Shown: positions 20,141 to 30,834 of the stretch, one piece after another
Numbering within the stretch: position 1 is the first letter of the stretch
Layout: every line of letters begins with the position of its first letter
Assembly (NCBI GenBank): GCA_036940085.1
Contig: JALLBK010000021.1
Span: 1 to 64,000 of the forward strand
Length of the DNA: 64,000 nucleotides
Direction of reading: 5' to 3'
Source of the DNA: Discostella pseudostelligera
Taxonomy: Eukaryota; Bacillariophyta; Thalassiosirophyceae; Thalassiosirales; Thalassiosiraceae
Position numbers and translations under genes: made by a program
Notes under the pieces: generated by a model
Told to the model about the DNA's origin: nothing
The model's database searches: none
Seen by the model: the letters and a program-made list of their open reading frames with translations, nothing else

Positions 20141-21340
20141 ATGAGTAGATCGTTATCTCAATTGAGGACCATCATCCAGATCCAGTTCCATTGCAATTTC
20201 GCGGCGTCGTCGTCGCTGTTGCCACCCGTCATCACCGTGAATCCAATACTCAACAATGCTGCGCCGAACTTTACAATCAATCATCATCGATATCGTCGTC
20301 ATATCCATGCATCGTCAATACAACATCAAGGTGTCAAACCCAACAAACCAAGTCAAAAAGATTTCTTCACACCCTCTCCCTTCGCTCGATCACCACGAAT
20401 TAACGTCAATGATAAATTCGCCATTTTTCGAGACTTAATCGAAGGAGCTGACAATGTGTATGGAATTCGAAGATATTTACTCCTTTCACGATCCGAAGAG
20501 GAGGATGCCAAATATTATGCCGATAATGAAAATTATGTACCATCGACCACCACAACTATACTTGCTTCGTTGAATGCCAATCGAAATGTTTTGTTTGGGG
20601 CCAAGATGATGGTCGATTCTTCTACATCATCCTCTGCATCTTCCAACAATGATGGGCATGGCAATGATACTGACGACTTTCTATCGAACTATCTGGCAGC
20701 ATGTGGATCACTACTGGATGTGGCCAAAATCGATGCATCCATCAATGGACAACAAGTTCAGGCGTTGGCCACATTGAATGGTCTATCCTCATGGGTTAGC
20801 GAGTGTTTAGAAAATGATGGTGAGGGGAGTGTAGTACTGAAGGGTCTACTGTTTGGCCAGAAGGCAATACTGTCAGAGATGGATTTTACAATGTACGACG
20901 ATGGTGGTGGCGGGACCAAGGTGACGGAGGAAACAAAGAAGTTGCCAAGTGGGAAAAGGTCAAATCAACGAATTGAAACCAACTCTGAATCATTCACAAC
21001 AATTACTACAATGGATGAATCTCAACGATTAGGTGTGCTCGAGGCAGTACGTGCCATTGCCACAGGTCACCCTCGTCCAGGCCACACTGTCATCGGGGCC
21101 GGTACTTACAAGGACGGTAGGAGGGGGTGGGTCGCATTGGCACGAGAATATTCGCAATTGGCCATCAATCCCGATGCACTGGCATTGGATGCATCGTACG
21201 TGAAACGCAAGGGATTGGAGGAGGTGGCATTGTACAAATCACGGGATGGGGAGGTTACGGCAATTGAGCACTTGGCACACACACAGCCGGAGTATTTGAG
21301 AGAGGCGGGTGGGGCAATGGCGAGGATATTCTTTGTGTAG
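20141..21340 (+). CDS. Unknown 399-aa protein, possible mitochondrial presequence
   Basis: Single exon. I do not recognise the family. The N-terminus is Ser/Arg/Gln-rich without acidic residues for about 60 positions (MSRSLSQLRTIIQIQFHC, later HHRYRRHIHASS), which resembles a mitochondrial targeting peptide. The middle has Ser/Asn/Asp low-complexity spacers. The C-terminal 110 residues look well folded and conserved in style: ESQRLGVLEAVRAIATGH, then HTVIGAGTYKDGRRGWVALA, then LREAGGAMARIFFV. It is divergent from CTP synthase and converges on the DnaJ gene with a 90-bp gap. Confidence 0.8.
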   Translation: MSRSLSQLRTIIQIQFHCNFAASSSLLPPVITVNPILNNAAPNFTINHHRYRRHIHASSIQHQGVKPNKPSQKDFFTPSPFARSPRINVNDKFAIFRDLIEGADNVYGIRRYLLLSRSEEEDAKYYADNENYVPSTTTTILASLNANRNVLFGAKMMVDSSTSSSASSNNDGHGNDTDDFLSNYLAACGSLLDVAKIDASINGQQVQALATLNGLSSWVSECLENDGEGSVVLKGLLFGQKAILSEMDFTMYDDGGGGTKVTEETKKLPSGKRSNQRIETNSESFTTITTMDESQRLGVLEAVRAIATGHPRPGHTVIGAGTYKDGRRGWVALAREYSQLAINPDALALDASYVKRKGLEEVALYKSRDGEVTAIEHLAHTQPEYLREAGGAMARIFFV

Positions 21341-21430
21341 CAGTAAATGACTAACTTAATCAGTACTCATCAACCACTGTTAAGAAGCACATACACCCAG
21401 CGGCCTTCTGACCTCGAATCATTTTTCGCG

Positions 21431-22621
21431 TCACCGATGGCTCCGTCGTCTGCTCCCATCATAGTCAAGGGCGGGATGGTGTGCTGTAGCGAGCCTACGA
21501 TTGTCTCCCCCTCCTCCAGATGTTTCTACATGTCGTTCCACCCTACCATCCGGATGAATCACCGTCCTCTCCGTGACCGTCTGTCTAACTCCATTCACAA
21601 TGGTTGTTCGGGTAGATGTCGAAACAGATTGATGTCCGCCATGGTTGAAATTGGAGCTAGATGACGATGAAATGAAGGATGATCCTTGGTGTTGACCGAA
21701 TCCGCCGCCGCTACCACCAGCACCCATCATATTATTGTGCATTTGGGACATCATGGAATTCATCATTCCGAAATGACCCGACATCATTGGACCTAGTCCA
21801 CCATTGCCAAACATGAATGATCCACCCCCGAAACCACCACCGCCACCACTGTTGGAAAAGGAGGGATGTGAGAAGGGATCATTCGAAGAGGAGAAAAATG
21901 GATCATTTGCTCTCCCCGACGTCGACGTGGAGTGTGCTTGGGAATGTTGGCTGCGATGAATGTTTTGATGATGCTGATGATGATGTCCCATAATATTATC
22001 TTCCGCGAAGAAATGATTGAACAATTCAAATGGATCGGTGAAATGGAAATTAGAGTGGGTTGATGTCCATTGGCGTCCGAACATGGATGGCATGAACGGA
22101 TGATGATGATGAAATGCAGAAAATGGATCGTGATCGTATTGTCCCTGGTACTGTTGCTGTTGTTGTTGCTCCTGCAATTGAACTCCCTCGTCATATTCTC
22201 TTCGACGTCCTTCATCTTCCAATATCTCATAGGCATTCCCAATAGCGGCAAAGTTCTTATGTGCCTCCTCCTTATCCACATCTGAAGTTTGACGATCCGG
22301 ATGATGCTTCAATGCCAGTTTGCGATACGACATTTTGATCTGCTTGATGGTGGCATCGCGAGGCACTCCCAGTATGGCATAGGGATCCAAAGAATCAAGA
22401 TTTGGTTGAAGGGTAGATGATGAGGAGGATGATGATGCGTTGTTCGTGGCACCACCAGTAGCAGCGCTTGCACCACCATAGCTGTTCTCCCCATTGCCAT
22501 TACCATTTGCTTGTCGCTCGGTCGGTGTGCGATGTTTCGATTTCGAGCTGTGCCCAGACGACGAGGCGGGTGGCTTGCGACCAGCAGCAGAGGACGATGC
22601 TGGAGACTCACGCTTCGGCAT
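21431..22621 (-). CDS. DnaJ (Hsp40) protein, DNAJB-like
   Basis: A 396-aa single-exon co-chaperone. Residues 1-75 are Ser/Gly/Asn-rich and basic. The J domain (about 76-145) starts DPYAILGVPRDATIKQIK and has the essential HPD in KHHPDRQ. It is followed by a Gln run, His/Phe-rich and Gly/Phe/Met-rich stretches (GGGGGFGGGSFMFGNGG), a Ser cluster, and a C-terminal segment TTIVNGVRQTVTERTV close to the DNAJB6/DNAJB2-type end. There is no zinc-finger domain, so it is a type B/C J-protein. It would stimulate Hsp70 ATPase in cytosol or nucleus. E2F-like boxes lie 170-220 bp upstream. Confidence 0.92.
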   Translation of the reverse strand: MPKRESPASSSAAGRKPPASSSGHSSKSKHRTPTERQANGNGNGENSYGGASAATGGATNNASSSSSSSTLQPNLDSLDPYAILGVPRDATIKQIKMSYRKLALKHHPDRQTSDVDKEEAHKNFAAIGNAYEILEDEGRRREYDEGVQLQEQQQQQQYQGQYDHDPFSAFHHHHPFMPSMFGRQWTSTHSNFHFTDPFELFNHFFAEDNIMGHHHQHHQNIHRSQHSQAHSTSTSGRANDPFFSSSNDPFSHPSFSNSGGGGGFGGGSFMFGNGGLGPMMSGHFGMMNSMMSQMHNNMMGAGGSGGGFGQHQGSSFISSSSSSNFNHGGHQSVSTSTRTTIVNGVRQTVTERTVIHPDGRVERHVETSGGGGDNRRLATAHHPALDYDGSRRRSHR

Positions 22622-23231
22622 TTTGACAGAAGAGAGAATTAGTTGGAGCCAGAAGGTCTATGGGGTGTTCATGGTCGACGATATTATATGAGTTTGAGTT
22701 CGTTCTACGAATGTGAGTTCATGGTGCACCATCATTATCATTCGGAAGCGGCAGAATCGACTTCGAAAATCATCCATCGCTGGAGCAGGTTCCCGCCAAA
22801 TAACATTATTTCAGCCTCACGCGAGCGGAGCTTTCCCGCCAAAATCACTGCCTCGTGGAAGTAGTGCAATCGAGTCGTAAGTAAGTGCGTGCCACATGGA
22901 ATTTTGATTTCTGGAGTATCGATGATCTTCGATGCCCTACCTCCACCAGCTACTTAGCAGCTCATCCTCTGCAATTCAATCTAATTAGAGGAAGTATTTA
23001 ATAATGGAGATTAACGGTTGTGTTGCAACAGATCGGGATAAATGAAACGCGTGTTTATTATGCAAATTCAAAACCAAAGTTGTGGTCAATCTCAGCATCC
23101 TAGGTACCACCCAGAGGACGACAGACACAGATACCTAGATACTTGCTTCTTGCACATCAATGCAGTCTACCTATATCATTGTTCGTTGCAACCGCCGAGA
23201 TAATTCTCTTCAATCTTCCCATTCTTGATTA
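22622..23231. promoter_or_regulatory. Intergenic; DnaJ upstream region with two E2F-like boxes
   Basis: tcccgccaaa (22791-22800) and tttcccgccaaaa (22832-22844) lie upstream of the minus-strand DnaJ gene. The rest, toward the end of the 23232 gene, shows no gene or RNA that I can support. Confidence 0.5.
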
Positions 23232-24311
23232 TCATATACTCGCACTTTGACCAAATGTTGGTACCTCCACCGACACCGCCGCAAGCTGTGCGGCAGCATC
23301 CAATACCGATACTACCATAGGATCATCCAATGCCGCAACTGCCACAACATCAAGCCCTACTGCTAGACCAAGTTCCAATTGTTGTGCCACTGCCGCGGCA
23401 TCTCGAACGGCCCTGGAAACGAGGGCTGATTCATCCTCGTCCATGCCGTTGGTGACCTTTAACTTCTTACGAGTGTCGACCTTTACCTTCTTCCTAGGAA
23501 TGCTTGCGTTGATGGCAGCAGAAGCAACGGTAATAGATGCAGCAGCAGCGGTTGTAGTAGTAGTAGTATCTTGGGTGATCCACACATTAGCACCGACACC
23601 AATTCTTCCAGTCTGAGCACGAATCTCATCCATTCGACAAGGAGTACTACGTTTACTTCTCCCACCTCCCTCCACTCGAGTCAACTCATCAACCTTATCT
23701 CGATTCCGACGACGGTATCGCATCCTTCTCCAAATATTCTTCTTCAATAACCAATCATGTCCATCCTCTCCCTTAATATACATTTGATTGTACACGAAGG
23801 GAGTACCCATGGGAAGAGCTGCCCACTTTTTGTATGAACGTGTGGCCTCGACGGCGTCCACATCCATCTCGTTTAGGATATCCACGTCGGTATGAAGTTT
23901 TCTTGCTCCGTGCTTTATTGGTTGATCTTCTACCGAAGATTGATCATTGGCATGGTCCACTACTTTCACGTAAGTAGTAGCATCTTCGCCCCCCTTCGGT
24001 TTTCGATGTTGTTTCTTTTGTCGTTTCGTTGGTCTGGACGATGGATCCACACCATCACTCCCCTCATTGGCACCATTATTCTTAGCCCGAGCTCTCTTCA
24101 ACAATTCATGATCTTTCAAATTATTCCGTCGAGCAATCATAATCCGTCGCATTAATCGTTCTTCATCATCTTCATATCCTTTTACAAAGTCAAGACAGGC
24201 ATACCGTAAACTTTGTCCGGGTTGGAGTGCCATCCATTTTAGGAAGGTGGGCGAGGCACGGATGCCGGGTTCGTCCCAGTCCGATGGACGTGGGCCTAAT
24301 CTTCCAGGCAT
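23232..24311 (-). CDS. Unknown 359-aa basic protein with a duplicated W-x-L / KG-x-D motif
   Basis: I do not recognise the family. Two similar blocks are visible: residues about 20-75 (FLKWMALQPGQSLRYACLDF, KGYEDDEERLMRRIMIARRNN) and about 160-215 (YKKWAALPMGTPFVYNQMY, KGEDGHDWLLKKNIWRRMRYRRRNR). Each has K-W-x-A-L-x-P-G, an aromatic pair, K-G-x-D/E, and an Arg-rich end. Between them is a Lys/Arg-rich linker (RPTKRQKKQHRKPK) that looks like a nuclear localisation signal. The C-terminal 110 residues are Ala/Val-rich. Nuclear DNA or RNA binding is inference only. Single exon; the neighbour to the right is divergent. Confidence 0.75.
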   Translation of the reverse strand: MPGRLGPRPSDWDEPGIRASPTFLKWMALQPGQSLRYACLDFVKGYEDDEERLMRRIMIARRNNLKDHELLKRARAKNNGANEGSDGVDPSSRPTKRQKKQHRKPKGGEDATTYVKVVDHANDQSSVEDQPIKHGARKLHTDVDILNEMDVDAVEATRSYKKWAALPMGTPFVYNQMYIKGEDGHDWLLKKNIWRRMRYRRRNRDKVDELTRVEGGGRSKRSTPCRMDEIRAQTGRIGVGANVWITQDTTTTTTAAAASITVASAAINASIPRKKVKVDTRKKLKVTNGMDEDESALVSRAVRDAAAVAQQLELGLAVGLDVVAVAALDDPMVVSVLDAAAQLAAVSVEVPTFGQSASI

Positions 24312-25482
24312 GATGATGTGTTATGTTTTTAGGCTGTCGTATCACTATTGAGTGCAGTGTTTTGGTGGTGCTAAGTAATGGTTGTGATGACGGATCTCTC
24401 TAAGTTGCCAGTAGTAGTAGTAGTAGTAGTAGTAGACAATGCATGGAAGTTAGAAAAGAAATAGAGAGCGCGAGGGGAGAAGAAACCAAACGTGACCATC
24501 GTCCAACATATTATATCATAAAGATGGAGAGTCGACATCTATCACATCATTGGCAGACCCCATATTTTCTCTCCGCGCAACAAGCCCCCATCCGGCGTGC
24601 CATCATCCATTAATAACCACCACCGCATTGTTTTGTCGTATTGGTGCCTGACGACTGAGTGCTTGTCATGGACGAGAGTGCCGAAGACGTCCTTCGAGGA
24701 ACAGCAACGCATCATCATCGTGTTGGCTAAGATGCGTAGGCTGTCGGTCGGCCGGAACTCCGATCATTATCATTGCGATGGCCGATGCAATGCGAAGAAC
24801 AAACAGCACACACAGCAAACGAACACCAGCCACTCACCTCTAGAGCTACCTCTCTAGAGAGCATGCAGCCCACATCACAGCCCAGGGATCAGAGATGGTT
24901 ATGAGCGCTCTCGCCAATCTCTCTCTGTTATGAGCTCAGCGGATCTCATGGTCATGCTGTTTCTGTGGCTGACGGAGGACGGACGCTTTGGTTGGTGCGT
25001 TGGGGAGGGAGAGACACCTGTCGCCACTTCGCCAACTGCAACAGTGGACTTAACGGCCCCCTGACTCTTTATTTAACAACTTTCTCGCATTTCTTTCTCA
25101 CCCGAGAATTATGTTTCTGAGAATTATTAGTGCGTGGAATTTTGCTTCTCCCTATTGTTGCTTTGGGGAAAAAAATGACGGCAGCATGATGCAGCAGGCG
25201 ACGACGTGACCGACGACCATGACCATGGCCGCCGCTCGCTCTACTAGCCCAACAATAGTAGCATAAGAGGTAACACCCCTCAATTATTGTACTTTCCAGA
25301 GAGTGCCATTCCTGGATCGCTGGAGGAGAGCGACAGAGGCGTAGGCGTAGCCGAAGTCGTCTTGGACTTGGTCTTGGAGAGACGGCAGGCGGAAGCGGCA
25401 CAGGGGAGAACTACCCCAACTCCTTTGAAACGCAACAACAACTTCTCCCTCGAAACGAGTGAACCAATATATATATCTCACC
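24312..25482. other. 1.17-kb divergent intergenic region
   Basis: This separates the unknown 23232 gene (minus) and the DHHC gene (plus). It contains a (GTA)n microsatellite (24411-24436). I see no convincing gene; open frames here are short and lack family signals. 'ctctagag' repeats at 24838-24861 form a small palindromic cluster. Confidence 0.6.
24411..24436. repeat. (GTA)n microsatellite
   Basis: About eight and a half exact GTA units in the divergent intergenic region. Confidence 0.95.
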
Positions 25483-26913
25483 ATGGCAAACAGTAAACAA
25501 TACGACAGTGCCTCCTCTTCCTCCTCCACCAACACCTCTGGTCGACCACTGCTACGCACCTGTCTCGACTCCCTCTGCAATCTCTGTGGCCCCATCGACT
25601 CCACTGAATATCTCGATACTTCCATCCCCCCCTTCCGACCACGCAATTCTGGTGAATATTACATTGATACACACAATGATGAATCATGGTCATTCTCATT
25701 TGGTACTGGTGAAGAACGGGGTGTATGGATGAATTCGGGGGATCAAGCCGGCTCTATTATGGCGACTTTGGTTTGGTTACTAATGTCTTATTCGGCCGTG
25801 ACCGTTACCTTACTCACCGTCACCAAGGGATTGCCACCCATTTTAGGTATGATCTACACCTATCTATGTGCCATGGCATTGGCATGTCATGCCAAAACAT
25901 CATTGACAGATCCAGGATCGGTGCCACGATGTGCCGTGCCCATGGAGGAGCAGCGACGGGAAAGTCCCAGTCATAGTATGTGTGGACAATGTCAAACGTT
26001 TAAACCACCAATGAGTCACCATTGTAGGATATGCAATCGGTGTGTTAGTCGGATGGATCATCATTGTCCATGGGTGAGTAGTTTTGGCATAGTGTTCTTA
26101 TTTGCAGTCAAGTGTCGCGCCCCCCTCCAAATTGTTTTCTTGTTGGGGGGGGGGGGGGGCTGGGGAAATGCACGACCTTTCATAATACTTATACATTGCA
26201 ATTATTGACACGCCCAAACTCTAACCGATGATCGCAAATCTCTCTTTCATTTTTGTTCGGTCGGATGTTGTCTGCGTTGTCGGGGGTGATGTGTGCGTGG
26301 GGGTGGTGATCGGGACAACTGGGGAAATAATTTATCGGGGATGACGACGATTATATGGGGGAACTATTTCACACACATACATCAACAGATGAACAACTGC
26401 GTCGGTGCCGCCAACTTAAAACACTTCATCCTCTTCCTACTCTACACATGGACCTGCGCTGCCTACTCCCTCACCTTATTCGGATGGAATTACTTCTTCT
26501 GCGCCAGTGACAATTGCATGTTCAACAAGTTGGTGATACATTTAGTCCGTCCCATGACCTTTTTATGTATTGGGGCATTCCTATTCACCTCGTCAATGTT
26601 GATGAATGTGACCTATGGGATAATGACGGGGATTGGTACCATTGATCGACTGAAGAAGAAGGCGACGAATACCATGAGTCAAAGTGATGAGGAACCCATT
26701 GCGCTTAAGGATGTGTTTGGTATTGCTGGACTTCATACTTGGCCATTCCCCATAGATCCGTTATTTGATGATTATGATCGTGTTATGGGGTATAGTACCC
26801 CGCAGAGATTGTTGAGAGAGCAGCAGTTTATCGAGCGGGCTAATTCGGGGAGTGGTGGATTGCCTGGTGGAGAACGAGGGGGATCATCGTCGAGGTGGAG
26901 TGACCATGTATAG
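25483..26913 (+). CDS. DHHC-type protein S-acyltransferase (palmitoyltransferase), 2 exons
   Basis: Attaches palmitate to Cys of target proteins at Golgi or plasma membrane. Exons 25483-26073 and 26389-26913 (intron 315 bp, GT-AG) join HHCPW to MNNCVGAAN, giving 371 aa. Two membrane segments come first (about residues 88-110 and 115-135), then the Cys-rich domain [29 protein letters not shown] with the catalytic D-H-H-C, then two more membrane segments ([19 protein letters not shown] and [16 protein letters not shown]). The C-terminus has [14 protein letters not shown] and a Gly/Ser tail. The intron begins directly after DHHCPW and contains a 15-base G run (26145-26159). The start chosen is the first ATG in frame. 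Confidence 0.96.
26145..26159. repeat. G15 homopolymer in the DHHC intron
   Basis: An uninterrupted run of 15 G. Length may be uncertain in the assembly, but it is intronic so the protein is not affected. Confidence 0.9.
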
Positions 26914-27505
26914 ACCAAGGGGGGAGGAGAGCGGGGATTGAGGAGTGCACCGATGGTGGATGGTTGAGAGAGAAGAGAGTTCTTAAATATGATGTATGTT
27001 TGTTTCTATGGATTGTTGTGATCCTGACGAGTGAAAAGTAAATGACGTGAGCAGAGATGCTTCGCTACGCTATGAATAAACTCTAACCAAATTTATTCTT
27101 TGTGGAAATAACATTCAGTGGCAGCAAGGGAATTGTTCCCCATCGATTGCATTCGAATAATGATGGACAAACTACTGATCTCTCCATTGCCATTCAATAG
27201 CATTCAATTCATTCAGCGCTCGATGACTCTTCTCCATGATGTCTCTCAATCTCACTGCCACTGCGATGATGATGCGGCGTGCGCGTGCGGCCATCTTCGC
27301 CTGGATGTCATCGCCAAATTTTCTTCCCGCCATTTTCATCACTCTCTACCTCCACCACCACAAAAAGTACGATAGTGCAAACGACGACGATGAATGCCGC
27401 GATGCGCCGTATGGTAGCCCTATGCACATAGATCATCAAGCATCACCTCTCTCACTATCCAATCTCCCAGAACACCACTTGAATTCATAATATATATTAG
27501 TCAAC
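26914..27505. promoter_or_regulatory. SmD3 upstream region
   Basis: Lies between two plus-strand genes. It holds an E2F-like box ttcccgccattttc (27324-27337) about 180 bp before the SmD3 ATG. Short open frames here have no family signal. Confidence 0.5.
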
Positions 27506-28027
27506 ATGTCCGTCGTGGGCAACAACCGCGTCGGTATTCCCATAGTCCTCCTCCACGACGCCGAAGGCGCCGTCATCACCGTCGAAACCAAACGGGGCGA
27601 ATTAATCCGCGGCCTCCTCTTTGAAGCCGAAGACATGATGAACCTCTACCTCAAAAAAGCAGTAGTGCATGGTCCCCACCCAGGAACCAAACGGAATGTC
27701 GAGCAGATATATGTACGGGGTACAGAGATTGTATTTATTGTATTGCCCGAAATGTTGCGGCATGCACCCATGTTTCATCGAATTAAACATTGGAGAAAGT
27801 ATGGGGGGGCGCCACCCGAGGGGGTGGGTGCGGCGGTGGGACAGGCGGCGGCGATTTTACGAAAGGCATCGGAACGACGACGCGGGGGTTTTGGGGGAGG
27901 CGGTGGGGGACGGGGTGGATTTGGAAGGGGTGCTCCTGGCGGCGGCGGTGGTGGGAGGGGTGGTCCGCCTATGGGTGGAGGGAGTAGAGGGCCTGGTGAA
28001 CCCGTGCCTGGTCATTACCAGAGATGA
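27506..28027 (+). CDS. SMD3: Small nuclear ribonucleoprotein Sm D3
   Basis: A core spliceosomal Sm-ring protein. The 173-aa product has the Sm1 motif (residues about 8-45: IPIVLLHDAEGAVITVETK then GELIRGLLFEAEDMMN) and Sm2 (about 65-80: VEQIYVRGTEIVFIVLPEML), the D3-specific VRG-T-E-I-V. The tail beyond residue 110 is long and RGG-rich (RRRGGFGGGGGGRGG, GGGRGGPPMGGG), the usual site of symmetric arginine methylation and SMN-type assembly. It is a single exon and follows the DHHC gene on the same strand. Confidence 0.97.
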   Translation: MSVVGNNRVGIPIVLLHDAEGAVITVETKRGELIRGLLFEAEDMMNLYLKKAVVHGPHPGTKRNVEQIYVRGTEIVFIVLPEMLRHAPMFHRIKHWRKYGGAPPEGVGAAVGQAAAILRKASERRRGGFGGGGGGRGGFGRGAPGGGGGGRGGPPMGGGSRGPGEPVPGHYQR

Positions 28028-28626
28028 TTCTTTGCTGCTTTTTGATACATATTGAAACTATGGGGGTTTGAAGATTGAATATGGTGAAATTGTTCACTCG
28101 GTTGATCAAGAGGAGAAACTATGGCTGTATGCCAGCTGGGACCAAAAATGTTGGGTTACTCTTACTTTACATTGATGTTCTTCAATACTCAAATCATGGT
28201 TAAGTATAGCATATTATGGGTAAGTTTATTCTAACAGCCTCATGCATGTGGGATCATCTCAAATGCACCGCAAGTATAGTAAGTATTCCCTATCCCATCA
28301 ATCATTGGAGATGCTGCGAGGTAAGGAGTACTTTGCTCATGCGCCGGTGAGTGACGAGGCCATCAGGCTTACATGTTACATCGGGAAGTCCCAATGCACT
28401 ATAGTGAGTATACCCCGTCCAAGATTTATTTTGGAGAGTCCATGCATCGGCTCTCCTGAGATGTTGCCAACCTTTCGCGGAGAGGGAGGGGGATAGTAGT
28501 AGCCAATGAGGATCGGTAAAAATTACAAACACATTGAAATTGGACATGCTTGAAAGTATGGTATGATACATGCGTTTTAGTTTGTATTCGTTTACATTAC
28601 TGTACACTAAGCATATATATGAACTG
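28028..28626. other. Convergent intergenic region, nothing recognised
   Basis: 3' ends of SmD3 (plus) and pantothenate kinase (minus). No RNA gene, repeat or coding signal seen. Confidence 0.6.
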
Positions 28627-30834
28627 TCAACCTACGGAAGAAGAGGACATGGAGCCGAGTGACTTGCTTCGATGATGAAGCTTGCCTTTGGTGTGACGAG
28701 TCTTCGTTGGCTTCGAGCTATCATCTGCATCATTCTTATTACCCTGTAGACTGCCGTCGATTTCTATGCCTTGGTTGAGCAAAAATGCTCCCAGTGCACC
28801 AAAGTAGCCCTCATGTTCCAAAAACTGCGCCTCCATTTTCCCTCGTGACCAATAGTCAATAGAATATGCCAGCCTCTGTTGCGAGATTACATTATGCTGC
28901 AAGAACGTCCCAATGAAAAATATCTTTCGCGTCTTGTGCAACTTTGCATTGAGGTGGGCCACCTGACCAATATTGTTGGTTACCATCAGTAATAATGCTC
29001 GTGCAAGATCCTCCTCTTTGATACCTTCGGATGGATTTTGTTTCGCTACCAATTTACCGAAGGATGAGGCTACAATATCGGATGGTAAACCAATCTTTTC
29101 GAGAGCATTGCTATTTTTTCCATAGATGTCACCGACCATCATGTCCACCTTCGATGGATCACCTTTCATGGCAAGATCTAATACATCCCGAAAGCTGTCC
29201 GATCCGGTGAGTAATCGACACAATCCCCAATAGGTTCCACCCCCAATGGTCGAGCCAGAGATTCGCTCATGCTCCCGCGGACCGTCGACCCGTAATATGC
29301 TAACGCCAGTACCAATGTTGACTAATAAATAGGGATATAAGTTGGAAGCAATGACATTGTTGCGATGGACCTTTTTTGATGTCCACCATTGATCAATGTG
29401 GGTGGGCTTGAATGAATCGTTCTGGGGAGACAAGGGAGACGTGTCATTGACATCGGTCATCACTCCATACTCATGACTCTCTTCATTTGTACTGTCCAAC
29501 GCGGATGCATTTGGAATAAACCCTCCCTCTCTTTTCGACAACGACGTTGCATTCTCAGTTTGTGGCTCTGTCAACTCCGTCGGTTTGAATGTATACACTT
29601 CATTGACACTGTCCATCATGACGAATTGCATTCCTGCTACCAAACTGTCCATCTCATCTTGTTTTGCCAATTCAATTCCGAGTTCCCTTTCCCAGTCGTT
29701 TGCATATTTATGAGCTCCACCTCCTGATTGGTGCATCAGAGTGATGGCACAAGATGAGAGAAAACAAATAGAGGAGCAATGATGCAATGCTGCAAACTTA
29801 CCCGTGGCTCCAATTTTTTTGATGTTCAAGTGAAAGTCTGTATACCGTATAAGATTGATGGCATGGTCCATTCGACGTGTTTCAAACCGGATGAAGTGGA
29901 ATGTGCCATTCAAATATTTAGAGTAGTAGGAGAGGTATTTGTCCTTCACGGCAGTTTCGTAGGTATCCAACCGTCGTGCGAAGGAATAAAAGTTATCAAG
30001 AGCTTCGACATGTTCCGGTGATTTTGTTAAATTGATCATTGACAAGGATCGTTTTGTGCCCATTCCCGATGATGGCTCATAATTACTTGGTAATTGTTCT
30101 TCCGATCGATGTTGCATGTTACTCAACCCTTCCCCCTTTATTCTGTCGGTTGTAAATAATGAAGCCCCATTAAGATTACAGGACGATGCAAATTGATTCA
30201 AGCTATCAGGCTCCGACTGCTGCCTCAGTCCCCAAAGACCCTGCAAATTTTCATCTGAATCGGAATTATGTTGCAAATGGTTCGTGCTAGCAGATCTTCG
30301 TACTTGGAGAACTTCCAGTGCGGATGCAGCCGCAGCGTAGTGCTCTCGCCGATGGAGACCCTCATGCAATTCCCGTCTTTTGTATTCTTCAATCTGTTGT
30401 TCAAAATAAACGAGCTTCGTTAAACTCCCACCGACGTCTAGTCCAAATATCTCGCCGATGCAATACCCAGTTTTATTTATGGCAGTTGTTTTTGAGGAAG
30501 CATGCTCCAATTTACGAAATGAAGCAGATGCTGCATTGATCATAGAATTCCGTAGCTTATCCCATGGCCATCGAACTGATTGTTTTCTAAATAATGGAGA
30601 AGAATACATTTTGAATGAAGGAAGAGAAGAATTGACATCTTCAACGATGCTGGAACGGCTCTCATCATCGCTCTCGTCGTCGTCGTCATCGCCACTCCGG
30701 TCCAATGCAAGTTCGGATGGGCGATTGATACGAGGAAAGAAAATGCGACGAGTGGCCCATCCAAGCGACCATACCAGACTTGCGGTCAACAACCCCGCGA
30801 TGAAAGAGGGGAGCTGCGCTTGTTGGCGGAGCAT
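28627..30834 (-). CDS. Pantothenate kinase, eukaryotic type II, membrane-anchored, 2 exons
   Basis: Catalyses the first step of coenzyme A synthesis. Reading straight through gives 735 codons, but a GT-AG intron (29801-29724, 78 bp, no stop, multiple of 3) splits a conserved motif. Splicing restores KKIGATGGGAHKYA and gives 709 aa. Residues 8-30 form a membrane segment (FIAGLLTASLVWSLGW). The ASKHA ATPase fold follows: FGLDVGGSLTKLVYFE (about 130), the ATGGGAHKY motif, VNIGTGVSILRV, and SGSTIGGGTYWGLCRLL, the type II signature. The C-terminal part has HEGYFGALGAFL. A Ser/Asn-rich insert lies between residues 155 and 270. The upstream region shares a module with CTP synthase. Confidence 0.95.
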   Translation of the reverse strand: MLRQQAQLPSFIAGLLTASLVWSLGWATRRIFFPRINRPSELALDRSGDDDDDESDDESRSSIVEDVNSSLPSFKMYSSPLFRKQSVRWPWDKLRNSMINAASASFRKLEHASSKTTAINKTGYCIGEIFGLDVGGSLTKLVYFEQQIEEYKRRELHEGLHRREHYAAAASALEVLQVRRSASTNHLQHNSDSDENLQGLWGLRQQSEPDSLNQFASSCNLNGASLFTTDRIKGEGLSNMQHRSEEQLPSNYEPSSGMGTKRSLSMINLTKSPEHVEALDNFYSFARRLDTYETAVKDKYLSYYSKYLNGTFHFIRFETRRMDHAINLIRYTDFHLNIKKIGATGKFAALHHCSSICFLSSCAITLMHQSGGGAHKYANDWERELGIELAKQDEMDSLVAGMQFVMMDSVNEVYTFKPTELTEPQTENATSLSKREGGFIPNASALDSTNEESHEYGVMTDVNDTSPLSPQNDSFKPTHIDQWWTSKKVHRNNVIASNLYPYLLVNIGTGVSILRVDGPREHERISGSTIGGGTYWGLCRLLTGSDSFRDVLDLAMKGDPSKVDMMVGDIYGKNSNALEKIGLPSDIVASSFGKLVAKQNPSEGIKEEDLARALLLMVTNNIGQVAHLNAKLHKTRKIFFIGTFLQHNVISQQRLAYSIDYWSRGKMEAQFLEHEGYFGALGAFLLNQGIEIDGSLQGNKNDADDSSKPTKTRHTKGKLHHRSKSLGSMSSSSVG

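Noticed and set aside
24597..25401. Short open frames in the 1.17-kb divergent region
   Set aside because: Low-complexity Arg/Ser text on both strands with no recognisable motif.
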